A stretch of DNA of 64,000 nt. Source: Scleromitrula shiraiana. Its lineage: Eukaryota > Ascomycota > Leotiomycetes > Helotiales > Sclerotiniaceae. The translations under genes were made by a program, and so were the position numbers. This document shows, piece after piece, positions 10,383 to 21,842 of this stretch (within the stretch, counting starts at the first letter, position 1; each line of letters starts with the position of its first letter). The stretch lies in NCBI GenBank assembly GCA_028455995.1, contig JABELC010000012.1, forward strand, positions 248,001 to 312,000, read 5' to 3'. The notes under the pieces were generated by a model. The model worked only from the letters and a program-made list of their open reading frames with translations. It was not told where the DNA came from and did no database searches.

Positions 10383-12346
10383 CTAGACTTGTCCGCTAGG
10401 TTCTGTTTCCTTCTTATCCTCAAGCCCAAATTCCGTTTCCAAGACTTTACGCAGCTTCACCTCTCGCTCCATCAATGACAGGATAAATGATAATACCGGA
10501 AATACAATACCAATAAGGAAAACCTTGCTTAGAGCTCTTGTGAAGACCTCAATGATCTGACTTTGCGTTGGCTCGGAAAACGACTTGATAAAGTCTCGTG
10601 TCGCGCTTGAGTACACATTGCCATTTTTTAGCGATGATCTCGCTGTTGAAACAGTTATAGTATCGGAATATCGACCACTGTAAATGTTGAGAATGGCTCC
10701 TGGAATTGCCACACCCCAGATATTCCCAAAACTGCGCACAAAGGACCAACTCGCTGTGACTGCGGCAGAATCCACCTCTTCTACGCCTGCTTGAACGGCT
10801 GGCAGAAGAGTGTCAAGGACCATACCAGCGCCGACAGACGGGAGAATCTGAACGCATATCCATTTTGCTGTGCTCGAATTCTTGTCAAGTACAGAGAAGG
10901 AACCAATACCAGCTGCAAGTAGCGCAAAGCCGGCGATATGAAGCTGTTTATATCTGCCCCATTTAGATAAGGCAACCGCTCCGACTGCGGCTCCAGGGAC
11001 GGCAATTAGGGTAATAGGAAGAATTTGTACTCCCGAGCGGGTGGGTGTCGATAACCGAACAGCTTGAAAATAAACAGGCAGGAAAAAGAATATCCAGTAG
11101 TTTAGCATGGAAATAACAAAGGTGTTCACATATATAATCACAGAAGTATGGTTTGCGAATAGACGGGGCGGCCTGCCGACGTTCAAAGTTAGCATTGTAT
11201 TATTCGATAAGATCAAAACACTTATAGGCATATGAAGTATTCCTGATACGTATGACGTGTAACAGGTCTGTTGAATATTGATGTAGCCAGAAGAAAGGAA
11301 ATGGGGAAAGGAAGCATTAAAAGGAGCATACATTACAGGCTCTGGTATCCATCTGGAGCTTTCGAGATAGAAGAAGCCCACAAGGCCTACGAGTCCGATA
11401 ATGAGCGGGACAATGACATGATAAGATGACCATGAGTACAAAGAGCCCGCCCAAGTCAGCGCAATGAGGATCGATACAGTAGATGCCACAAGGAGGCTGT
11501 TGCCTGCAACATCAATCCGCTTTATTTTGTCTCGTATGTTAGTTTCCTTGTCCCATTTAACACGCAGAAATAGCCACAGAAGGCAGAAAGAAACACCACA
11601 GACGGGGAGATTGATATACAACACCTGGGAAACAATGGATTGGTCAGTAAAGTGCACTTTCGGCATGAGTGAGGATTGAATCAGGCACAAACCCATCTCC
11701 AAGTAGTATGCTGAACAATAGCACCACCAACAACGGGACCAATAGCCATCCCGAATGCATAAGTCATGGCGAGAATGGCTTGATAGCTACTCCTTAATCG
11801 GAGAGGAACAAGATCGGAAATCACTATTCCCATAATAGCGGTCATGCCACCACTCCCACCACCTTGCACCGCCCGACCGGCGATTAGCATGGTCGGTCCA
11901 TTTGCACCTCCACACATCCCACTGCCTAGCGTGTACAAGGCGACAAAAAAAAGCGCGACATGTCGACGACCAAAGAGGTCGGCAAGCTGGCCAGTGAGCG
12001 GTTGCACAACGGAACTGGGTATTATTTAGCAGCTGAATTCAAAAGGTGACAGCCAGTACAGAACTTACGTTGCCAGGAAGAATATGTTTGTAACCCAGAT
12101 ATAGCTGCTTCCCAGGCCCAACTCCTTAACAATTGTAGGCAGAGAGGTGACTACAACGGTATTCTCTAGCGAACATAAAATTTGCATGGTACAGAGAGCG
12201 ATAATAATGGACCAGAATCGGTAATCTCGATTGTAGGAGTATTCCGCCCGAGGTTCATGTTCGGCTTGGATAGGTTGTATGTCAGCTTCTGCAGAATCTG
12301 GTTGATGTACCGCGTCACCTCCTGCAGATTTTGTTGTATCAGACAT
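10383..12346 (-). CDS. MFS drug/metabolite exporter, DHA2-like 14-TM
   Basis: Four predicted exons: 12346-12069, 12014-11693, 11624-11332, 11172-10383, giving about 560 residues. Seen: acidic cytoplasmic N-terminus, motif A GQLADLFGRRHV (101-112), AGRAVQGGGSGG, motif C FGMAIGPVVGGAIV, then TWRWVLYINLPV, and TM segments through FLPVYFQAV to the C-terminal basic/acidic tail. This is the DHA2 (14-spanner) pattern used for toxin, drug and metabolite efflux. The third intron (159 nt) has no stop codon; skipping it rejoins EPVM to PPRLFANHTS, the usual family text, while retention would insert 53 residues. Position inside the oxidase set suggests export of the cluster product (inference). Confidence 0.88.
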
Positions 12347-12795
12347 TTTTGCTTGTTGTTTATGATTTTTACATTGAGGAAGATGGAGGATAGGTATTTT
12401 ATTTTAATTAAGTAGAAAATGTTACATTAGACCACGCCTCTTCGTCTGGCTGGACAAGAAGGGAAAATGCATGGCGAGTGGGATTTAGTGAATTTACCAA
12501 AAGTTTCAAAACAAATTTTTAGTGTCGCACTGCAGCAAAAATAACCTGGTAATGATACCTAATACGTAGGTGGATAAATATGGGCTGATGTTGCTGAGCT
12601 AGTACTGCAATCAGCATGAAAGTTGCTAGGTATTTATGTAGATGAGCCTGGAACTGTTGGTATTTGCATCCATGGGTTTTACCCGCCAATCTTGGCTTGT
12701 CTCGAAGTTTGAATCCATAAAAGTCTTCAACTCTCATGAACTCTCATGAAAACTGATGAATTAACTTTCAAATCTGTTTCAACCCTACAGTCAGC
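12347..12795. promoter_or_regulatory. divergent promoter region between MFS and FAD-oxidase genes
   Basis: The two genes are transcribed away from each other from this 449-bp interval, so a shared control region is likely. I cannot name a specific factor site. Confidence 0.5.
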
Positions 12796-14656
12796 ATGTT
12801 GAAGAATTTCGTGTGGATTTCAACCGTTTTAGGCTTGACAGCTCTCGTTCGCGCTTCCAACTGTCGATGCTTTCCCGGCCAAAAATGTTGGCCTACTGTG
12901 GCCGAATGGGCTGATTTTAATAGAACCATCCATGGGAGACTCATCGCGACCGTCCCTATTGCAAGTGTATGCCATCACGATGCTTTTGCTTCTTACAATG
13001 CATCGCTGTGTGAGCAACTTCAAGATGATTGGCTCCTACCTCAAACACACTACACTTCTTCCTCATCCATCATGGCCCAATTCTTCGCCAATATGAGCTG
13101 CGACCCATTTACCCAACCCTCTGCTCAGTGCATTCTAGGAACCTACGTTCAATATGCCGTGAATGCCACAGGAAAGGATGATTTCCAAAAGACAATGACA
13201 TTTGTTACCAATAGAAACATTCGTTTTGTCATCCGAAATACGGGCCATGATTATTTTGGGAAATCTACTGGGCCTGGAGCGCTTGCTCTTTGGACTCACA
13301 ATATGAAGGATATAGACTTTTTTGAGTATCACTCGCACCACTACACCGGGCAAGCGATGAAAATGAGCGCTGGTGTGCAAGTAATGGAAGCACTGACAGC
13401 AGCCCATATTCATGGCCTCGTAGTGGCAGGTGGGCAATGCCAAAGCCTTGCAGTTCCTGGAGGATATACTCAAGGAGGCGGTCACTCTTTCATGTCATCA
13501 CTGATTGGCCTCAGTGCGGATCAAGTCCTAGAATGGGAGGTTGTCACAGCCACTGGTATATATCTTGTAGCTACTCCTACTAGTAAGTCGGACTTGTACT
13601 GGGCTTTATCGGGTGGTGGTGGTGGTACATATGCAGCTGTACTTTCAGTAACGGTGAAGGCTTACCCAGATGTCGAGGTGTCTGCAGCTAACCTGACATT
13701 CACGATGACTAAAGACGTCTCAAATGAACTTTTTTTTTCTGTGGTTCAGACGTGGTTGCAGAGTCTTCCCGCCATTGTCGATACTGGTGCAGTTGCCCTT
13801 TGGACATTAGCGGACGGATATTTTTCAGTATCACCTGTCTTCGGGCCCAAAATGACATTATCAGAGCTACGAGACTTGCTCAAACCAACACTGGCAGCAC
13901 TGAATCAGAGTGGCATACTATACGGTACAACCTCTCCTAAATTCAATGGGGTCTTGACAAGTGGTGTTCTTGTCAAAAGTTTCCATGATAAACTGTAAGA
14001 CTAACTTATCAAATAGAATCACATTTTGCCCATTATCCCACATTTCTCGATGCATACAATGCGATGAATCCTTTTGAATCTGTTACAGATGGCAACATGG
14101 GAGCATACTTGCTCCCTCGCGATCTTGTTACATCTGAACCTAATGTTTCGGCGCTTACTGGTGTACTCAACACATTGGTCACTGGAACAGGTGTTGTGAC
14201 GGGTGGCGTGTCTCTTAATGTTGCTCGAGGCCAAAGCATCACTCATCCAGTTGCCAACTCAGTCAATACAGCTTGGAGAAACGCTATTCACTATCTTGCG
14301 TTCGGACTGTAAATGAATCCTCGTTCCTATACCGAATAGGAATATCAGACTAACCGTTAACTAGTCCATACAACCGAACAAGCCTTTCAGCTAACATGAA
14401 AGAATGGGACTTGATAACCAACGTCTACGGTCCTAGTCTTGATGCACTAGTACCAGGCGGGATGTCGAGCTATTTGAATGAAGCAAATCCTTTCGACCCT
14501 AATTGGAAACAGGTTTTTTACGGAAAAAATTACAATAAACTTTTGGACATCAAAGACAAGTATGATCCGAACTCTATTTTCTATGGTTTGACCGTTATCG
14601 GAAGTGACCGTTGGAAAATGCACAGAAACGGAAGTCTTTGCAAAGTCTCTAATTAG
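12796..14656 (+). CDS. secreted FAD-linked oxidoreductase, berberine-bridge-like (PCMH fold)
   Basis: Three predicted exons: 12796-13963, 14017-14308, 14365-14656 (583 residues). Seen: signal peptide (hydrophobic 5-20), FAD-binding domain with RNTGHDYFGKSTG (H151, the usual site of 8-alpha-histidyl FAD) and GGQCQSLAVPGGYTQGGGHS (C215, the usual 6-S-cysteinyl site), so bicovalent FAD is expected. C-terminal BBE segment NPFDPNWKQVFYGKNY then YDPNSIFY. Several N-glycosylation sequons (e.g. NRT, NAS, NMS). Family: O2-dependent oxidation or dehydrogenation of alcohols, or oxidative cyclisation, in natural-product pathways. The exon 1/2 junction is uncertain: the good-looking GTAAGA at 13995 would give only a 22-nt intron and the wrong frame, so I used the weaker donor GTGTTC at 13964; a small frameshift is the alternative. 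Confidence 0.83.
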
Positions 14657-15729
14657 AACAGTGTTTTGCTGTACATAATTGATGGAAACGTATGCAGTGA
14701 GTAGTTACGGTCATTGCTTTTCTTTCTCATATTCAGCGATTTTTAATGTGCTTCACTAAGCCTGTGGGGACTTTTCTATTGCACATTGAATTGTCTGGCT
14801 TTACTCGTTCATTATACCTGCAGTTATGTATCTGTAATATTGGTGGTAACTGGCATGGTGTATATAGAGACCTACAGTCAAGATTCAATCTGCGAATCCA
14901 AAAAGAAAATGTCACACAAAAAGGAGCATAGTCAAAAGCTTGTTGATTGATCTATCTAGAGGAGAAGCGAAGCTCCCTCTATATATACTATAATATAACG
15001 CTAAAGAATGCAGAGCACCCTTAATCAGATCGATCCAGCTGATCACCTAAAAATGATCATGTAGTAAAATGATCACCTGATCTCATTCTTTTGTGACAAA
15101 AAACTAACCATATATTATCTCATCCTCAGACCCTTCGATATACTGCCCCACATAAAAATATTTTCCTGACCAATAATATTCTTTAATTTTTACCTGAGGA
15201 GGCCATTTTCCTACTAAAACACTAGTAATTTTCCCATATTATAACATTCCAGGTTATTATTCAGTTCAATTCCCAAGGGTCTGAGGATGGGATAAACCAT
15301 ATGTGCATCTTGGGCTACATCGTACCGGTCGACGCGAAGAAGCCGCTGGAAATCATGGGCAAAAGACTTAACGCACTGGTTATTTGCCAGAAGCAGTGAA
15401 ATCTAAAGTAGAAGTGTAGAATTTACAATTTAGGTTGTTGTGAAGCCGGCATGAATGATGTCTCAGGCGATGGGGAAAGTTTTGAAGGAGAATGAGTGGT
15501 TAATATTGAAACAGGAGAACTTTACGGATGCCGTGGCAAATTTTTAGACATAAAGAATGAATCTCATAGTTGGTACAATTCCGAGAGAATGGATGGAATA
15601 CGATGAATATAATATTTCAAATTCTGCATTTCATTTCGACTCTAATTTACTTGCATATTTAAATTATGAACGTGATTTGTAGAAATAACTTCCAAGTAGT
15701 GCCCACTGAGTTGTGATCTCTAGATTAGG
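14657..15729. other. convergent intergenic region with inverted repeat
   Basis: No gene supported. Contains three TGATCA palindromes within 15040-15085 and a pair of inverted 15-bp arms (15121-15135 and 15275-15289). Confidence 0.55.
15118..15292. repeat. possible short inverted-repeat element
   Basis: CATCCTCAGACCCTT at 15121-15135 has an exact reverse complement at 15275-15289; extending outward gives 17 of 18 matches (TCTC/TCCC). About 140 bp of AT-rich sequence lies between. Size and layout fit a MITE remnant, but I find no clear target-site duplication. Confidence 0.45.
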
Positions 15730-16989
15730 TCAATCTCGGACAGACGATATCTTGAAACCATCGGGGCATAGGTATTGAAAAACACCATTAGGATCGTACT
15801 TCGTAGCCACTTCTCTAATTTTCTCGATATTTTCTTTCCCGTAGCTCTGAAGTACCTCCTGCGTGGGGTGCGCATAATTGGCAGTAGTCCAACTCAATAG
15901 ACAGATTTGTCAGATATTTGCTACGGCTTGAGGCTATATAAATACATGCACGACTTACTAGTAGTTCTTCGCCTGCTCAGTAGTCTCCAAGAGTCCAAGA
16001 ATGTTGTCCTTTTTATATGATGTCCAGACTTCCGGAAATGCCAGCCATTTATCTAGGATAGGCGGCTTTTCCACACCAGCCATATTGGCGTACAAGGCAG
16101 CAACAATGGTGACAGGATTGGGTGTTAGTTTACACAACATACATACCAGATTGGTATCCGGATCATCTGGTACCCTCTTCACGAAGTCGACTATAGCCTC
16201 CGCCACTTTAGGAAAGGTTTCCTTTGGGATCATGGCACCGCCACCCCAAATTGTGCTGCATGGAAAAGCACGCATGGTAAAGTGCGTCACTATTCCAAAA
16301 TTATTCCCGCCACCTTTGAGAACCCTAAAAAGATCCGCATAGTTTCCCGTGGCATCGACAGTCACAATACGCCCGTCAGCTAACACTACCTCGTAGGACA
16401 CGATCTGGTCGCATGCGAAGCCATAACGGGCTGTGAAAAGTGTAATACCTGCAGTCAAAGCGAGCCCAGAAATCCCAACGCTGGCCTCTCGGGCTGCTCC
16501 TACAGCCCTTTCGTACTTCACGAGTCTTTCATAAATCTATCGATGCATGTCACATGCCAGTTAATAAACGTTCGGATCCTGATTGAAGATTGAGAATTCC
16601 AGAGGATTTTAAAACAGAGGAGTTAGACGTACCTGCGCTGAGAGAACCCCCGCACCTAGCAAAACTGTCTCACTCTCCGGATCATATTCAATGGTGTTCA
16701 TGTGCCCGAGGTCGATAGTGACCCCACCATGAATATTATTGCTGGGCCAGAAGTTGCTCCCTCCTGACCGTATAGCAAACTTTTGATCCGCATTTACAAG
16801 TGCTTTGACAGCAGTCGCAACCTCGGCAGTCGCTTGCGGCATCAGAATACAGGTCGGTTTCAGCTTCGCACCGTTGCTGAAGTACGAATCAATTCGTGCA
16901 ATGTATTGATCGGTGGCAGGTAGAACAACCCGGTCCTGAAGCCCGGCCTTTGCTAGACAGCGCACTTGTTCCGAAGACAATCTTTCCAT
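15730..16989 (-). CDS. FAD-binding PCMH oxidoreductase, shortened
   Basis: Three predicted exons: 16989-16633, 16536-15959, 15892-15730, joining in frame to 365 residues. Seen: no signal peptide; FAD-domain text KFAIRSGGSNFW (70-81), GGVTIDLGHMNTI, LGAGVLSAQ, ERLVKYERAVG, RYGFACDQIVSYEVVLADGR, GGGNNFGIVTHFTM; C-terminal BBE segment YDPNGVFQYLCPDGFKI. Two oddities. The residue normally His after SGG is Ser (S78), so histidyl-FAD linkage should be absent. The protein is about 100 residues shorter than usual: exon 2 runs from the FAD domain to AKNYYW with most of the substrate domain missing. Family role is oxidation of small molecules in secondary metabolism; whether this copy is active is open. 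Head-to-head context with cluster genes suggests membership (inference). Confidence 0.8.
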
Positions 16990-18307
16990 ATTTATTCCTT
17001 AAGGTATTCTAATGTATGGCTCGAAATCGTCATGTTCGATGTTTATATCCTAAGCAGGACATAAATGTGGGTTTATCAAATGAGGGTGTATGAGAAGCAA
17101 AAGACAAGCGGTGAGAGCTGAGGGGAAATGATGGACAGATTTTCTGTTAACAAGATACTCTGTTGCTTACATTCTGCACCCCTCCACAAGCGCTTTTCCA
17201 ACTTCAAGGTCCCTCTACCTGACTTTTCAGAAGAGATTTACTTTTCCCAGAACACCCCTAGCCTCCATTTTTTTACAAAGGGAAGGTAGTCCCATTCGTC
17301 TATGAATTAAAAAGGAAAGCAACTGGAGTTCCGACTCGTATACCAATTGGTCACTTAGAAGGCATTGCCATTGTGACCAATAGGTGGATGAGTGAGTGAA
17401 AGAGGGCGGGGTTGGGGTTACATTAATCCACTTGTGTTCTGACTAGAAATATCCTATATTTCTCAAGGTTTTGAGACGTATACTATGAGGCTAGGTCGAC
17501 TCATTACCGACACCCATCAATATTGGGCGGGGATAGTTTTGGCGATTGCCTCGGGGGTACCTAGCCATTCGCCACTTGGCCACGCTGAGATACGTCGCAG
17601 TCGTTTTTATCCATTTCTGAGTCATGCATGTAACATAGCACAAGGGACGAAGACCCAACACTTGTAAGATATTGTCCTGTTTGGTCTTAACTCCGACAAT
17701 CCATGCATATTACTTGCATAATGCATGCGAACAGAAACAGAGTTGAACATCTGAGTATTAGGTGTTGGGGTTCAGGTTTTTCCTATCATTCCTTTTCCAA
17801 AAGACTCGCCCTGCTCAAGAAAGTAGGATTCGTTATACGTTCGTTATTTCCTTATTGTACAAATTCGTTGCCCGAATGTAACTCCTGATGTGACACTCTT
17901 TTCGTGCTGTAGAGGTATAGTAAAGTAGAAATATCTTCAATTCCAATAATTAAATACAACCAATCAATTATTATTGAACAATTAGATATTAAAAAGTGTT
18001 CGACTTGACATACGTCAAAGAGATTGCGGTTGTGGCGTTTGTGGCTAGGCTGTACGCGCTTAACGCACGGATGATTCTAATCCCTGGTTCTAGTAGATAG
18101 CAAGAGGCAGCATCACGTAAGCACAGATTTTGTGGAGCAAATTTATCAGAACACACTATCAAATAAAAAGTAGACATGTTAATATGAAATCAATAGTGAT
18201 TGTCCTGTAATTTACCATACAACTTTCATTCTCCTCCGAACTCAATCCTTAAACAACCTTTCAAGTGCGCGTGGGTCTCAATGATCCACTTCGACTACCA
18301 CTTCAAT
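16990..18307. other. intergenic, no supported gene
   Basis: 1.3 kb upstream of the shortened FAD oxidase and downstream of the GMC gene. Contains short open frames only; no repeats of note. Confidence 0.5.
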
Positions 18308-20125
18308 TCAAAAAATGTCTTCCTTGATGAGGCTAGCACCTAGCTCAGCAACACCATAAACCACTGCTTGAGGGTTTGCTGTTGGCTCTAAGGGTATAAT
18401 ACTAGCATCACACACGCGGAGGTTAGAGCAACCGTAGACGCGTAGTCTATTGTCTACCACGCCACCCATTGCACGTGGCATCATAGAACATGTGCCTGTA
18501 TAATGATAAGCACCATCCACGGTACGACGAACATAGTCTTTTGCTACCTCCAGGTCTGTGAACTGCTTGGTGAATGGCTTCAAATGGCGCGTGATTGGCT
18601 CTGCGCGGCTAATGATGTCTTCCGTGAAGCGAACTTGGCGTGCAAGCACCTCGAGGTCTAGCGGATGGGACAGGTAGCGAGAGTCAATTCTCAAGCCATC
18701 ATCGGTGCTTGTGTGTTCTGGTGAGGAGCTAGTGATATGTACAGAGCCACGAGAGAGCGGGTGTGACAGCTCGATTGCAACCGAAACATATTTACCAGGA
18801 GCACGATAGGTTGGACTAGGGGCGTCAAAGGGCGCATAGGCTTCACCGAAAACATAGTTACCTAGTGCTTCCAAAGGGCTGGTGAGAATTGACCGTACAA
18901 ACGCCTCGTGTGCAGCGACGAAAGCCAGTGTGGTCTGTGGAGAGCGACTTGCATCTGAAATGGGATCCAGGGCCCTCAACAATTCATCGATTTTGTTGCG
19001 TCCGGTTTCAGTGTGGAACTCGGGCAATGGAAGCTGGGCCATATTTGTTAAATTGCTTGTGCTGAGAGGGCCGGTTCCTTTAGTGGCGTAGTCCTGCATA
19101 GCAGCAGCAACAGCATCGGGTTCCTGACGGAAGAATGCATCGATAGTTTCCACGTCGTCGCGCGCTTCAAAAGTAAGTCCTGTAAAGAGGTGATTTTGGA
19201 GATTCTCGCCGACTTGTGGATTATCAACTACAACATCGATTTCTAATCGGCGAAGCAAATCTGCATTGCCTATTCCCGAGAGCTCGAGCAGTCTAGGAGA
19301 GTTGATGGCACCAGCACAAATGATGACCTCTTTAATCACTTCAACACTTTGGGAAGAGCCATCCTTGGAGATAAATTCAACGCATTTAGCGACAGCATCA
19401 CCGGCCAATGAAGATCTTTCGAATAAAACCTTAGTTACGCTTGTCTCGGTCCGAATTGTCAGGTTCGATCTGTTTCGAACTGGATCCAGGTACGCGTTGG
19501 TAGCATAGCTTCTCTGCTTTGTTCTGGGATCGATACTTTCCGGAGCAATATTTGGTCCGCCAAGACGCCCAGAAAGGGGATCAGTTCTCGGAAATCCCAC
19601 GGACTCCAGACCTTCAATCCAGGCTTTCTGCCAAAGACTCTGAGGTGAAGCAAGTGTAATCTGAAGTGGACCCTCGCCTTCAGTCACACCGGAGGATTTA
19701 TGTAGAGTATAAGACTTCTTCAAGGCCTTCTCATATGTGATATAATCCCAGCCTTCATTACCCAAATTCTTCCATCCATCGATTGTCGCCTTAGATGTAG
19801 AGGTGAAGAGGAAACTATTAATTGCGCTCGAACCTCCCAGAGCCTTTCCTTGGGGAACTGTGATCTCCCTTGAAATGTCTTTCTGGGGGACAGTATTGAA
19901 TGTCCAGTTACCTGGAGCATTTGAAAGCAACGGCCAAGCGCCTGGAGTCAAAGTATTGGGGTCTGCGCTGCGGTCTTCGCCGCTTTCAAGAACAACGATT
20001 TGTAGGTCTGGGTCCTCGGAAAGGCGGTTAGCCAAAACAAGACCTGAAGTACCACCGCCAATAATGACAATATCATATGTTCCTGAAGACATACTGGCGG
20101 AGAAAGTAGTTCGATCTAATGACAA
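18308..20125 (-). CDS. GMC oxidoreductase (choline dehydrogenase/aryl-alcohol oxidase-like)
   Basis: Single uninterrupted exon of 605 residues. Seen: Rossmann FAD motif DIVIIGGGTSGLVLANRL (18-35), second GMC signature PQGKALGGSSAINSFLF, AGAINSPRLLELSGIG, and the C-terminal catalytic pair: His in YHYTGTCSMMP (H541) and Asn in PTANPQAV (N584). Full length for the family. No signal peptide is evident; an internal Met at residue 12 (MSSGTYDIV, position 20092) is an equally plausible start. Family: flavin-dependent oxidation of alcohols; substrate cannot be read from sequence. Last intact enzyme of the 9-20 kb set, immediately beside the right ACTAGT block. Confidence 0.9.
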   Translation of the reverse strand: MSLDRTTFSASMSSGTYDIVIIGGGTSGLVLANRLSEDPDLQIVVLESGEDRSADPNTLTPGAWPLLSNAPGNWTFNTVPQKDISREITVPQGKALGGSSAINSFLFTSTSKATIDGWKNLGNEGWDYITYEKALKKSYTLHKSSGVTEGEGPLQITLASPQSLWQKAWIEGLESVGFPRTDPLSGRLGGPNIAPESIDPRTKQRSYATNAYLDPVRNRSNLTIRTETSVTKVLFERSSLAGDAVAKCVEFISKDGSSQSVEVIKEVIICAGAINSPRLLELSGIGNADLLRRLEIDVVVDNPQVGENLQNHLFTGLTFEARDDVETIDAFFRQEPDAVAAAMQDYATKGTGPLSTSNLTNMAQLPLPEFHTETGRNKIDELLRALDPISDASRSPQTTLAFVAAHEAFVRSILTSPLEALGNYVFGEAYAPFDAPSPTYRAPGKYVSVAIELSHPLSRGSVHITSSSPEHTSTDDGLRIDSRYLSHPLDLEVLARQVRFTEDIISRAEPITRHLKPFTKQFTDLEVAKDYVRRTVDGAYHYTGTCSMMPRAMGGVVDNRLRVYGCSNLRVCDASIIPLEPTANPQAVVYGVAELGASLIKEDIF

Positions 20126-20379
20126 ATTCGGAGGACAAAAGTTTTAAATTGATAAAATCGTGAGTTAAGAAGTGATAAAAGGTGTGAATAAATTGGGAGG
20201 GATTGGTGGGTAGGTGGGTTGAACTAGCTTTAAATAAGTAAGACAAGGCAGGCTCTTGAAGCCTTGTAAGCATATTATCTGCATCGAAATCCGACCGTTA
20301 AACTAAGATAGAATTTATGTTGACTAGACTTTGCTTGCTTCAAGTTTGTAGTATTCACCAGTAGTAGCTTCAAGTTTAG

Positions 20380-21135
20380 CTAGTCTTCTTTAGTTTATTA
20401 CTAGTAATGGATAATATAAAGTACGGATATTGCTAGTAGTATTTAGTATATTACTAGTACTATAGAATGATAATTACTACTAGTATCATGTAAATGAAAT
20501 TCTACTAGTACTAGTAGCATCAAATTGATTCAAAGTATATATATTAATTTTCAGATATAAATCTCAGTTTTATATATAATAATAATAATTAAAAGATATA
20601 CTACTAGTAGTACTAGTAGTATTGTATATTTTTATTACTACTACTACTAGTACTAGTAGTTAAATTTTGTTTCTAACTCATTTAAAGTCAACTTTCAAGT
20701 TTTTGAAATGTTCAAGTACTACTATTTTAGATTTGATAATTTATATTTCAAGATAATACTATATTTACTTCTACTAGTATTAAGATAAAATACTAGTAAA
20801 AGATTTGATTATAAAACACTTTTGAAAAATTTAATTATCAATTTTCATTTTATTGTCTCAGGCTTTTACTACTACTAGTAGTCTCTCTCTTCGATAATCA
20901 GTACTTTTAATTAAGATATTAGTAGTATAATTTATATATAATTTTATATAGTAATAAGAATTTGATATCTGATTTTCAAGTTAAACTAGTAAAAATCTAA
21001 GGAGTTTAATTAAATTCTATATACTACTACTAGTAGTGGAATAAACTCTTAATTTAAAAAGATATCTTAATTAAAATAACTGACTATTAAAGTGAGGTAC
21101 TAGTACGAGAAACTACGATTACTAGTATCAATGGT
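20380..21135. repeat. AT-rich block with dense ACTAGT palindromes (right)
   Basis: I count 16 ACTAGT hexamers in about 750 bp, many inside runs such as ACTACTAGTAGTACTAGTAG. Irregular spacing, high AT, no coding frame. Mirrors the block at 8.05-8.47 kb on the other side of the oxidase gene set. Confidence 0.8.
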
Positions 21136-21258
21136 GAAACCATGATAGTGCGGGGTAGAACGACCTCAAAGAGACTGAGCCTCAAGGTTGCTTCAATATT
21201 TCTGATTCACAGTTCCAAAAGTAGAAGGACTGGCTTGTCGGACATCATTTACACCAGC

Positions 21259-21528
21259 TTACATACATGATCCATGGATGTTTGCGAAATCAATATTATG
21301 CACGACGACATGCAAGTCATTTTGAAAATGGAGTCTGACCCGCGCTTGCAGCATGTTGGCAAGTTGCTGGGAAGATTCAAACTTGTGTTCCCACCCTGTA
21401 TCCGTGTAGGAATGGGCAAACGGCAACATCTCTTCCAGACTTAACGCATTTGAGTAAAATTTCTCGGCATGCATTCCAAGCTGCAGCCTTCCATAACGGT
21501 TGTACTCGGTATCCTGTTATTGGAAAGA
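21259..21528 (-). other. possible coding fragment (3' exon), unknown family
   Basis: A minus-strand open stretch reading DTEYNRYGRLQLGMHAEKF onward for about 85 residues, preceded by a good acceptor (AACAG) and ending at a stop. Composition looks protein-like, but no upstream exon could be joined in frame and I do not recognise the family. It may be a relic. Confidence 0.25.
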
Positions 21529-21842
21529 AGAGCGCCGCCAGGAAACATTGAACCATACCACTGGTACCGAGAGAATTGATATTAGGCGCTGAGGCCTACC
21601 TAAACAAGAACTTACCTAAGTACTATCTGAAGTCAAGTGAGATAGATAACTTTAAGGGGTGTTTAAGGGGTGAGATTATCCAAAACTATCAGGAGCCTGG
21701 CATCTCCTGACTGGTTATTGTCGCTTCTCATAGTCCTCAAAGCACGAATATGAATTTTTATAGTTTTTGTCTGTGTTAATCTAATATCTATTAAATTCAC
21801 CAACACTTGGCCATTGCGGTTTTCATCTCGATATCAATCGTC

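Noticed and set aside
13995..14016. GTAAGA...AATAG as an intron
   Set aside because: Only 22 nt, too short to splice, and gives the wrong frame.
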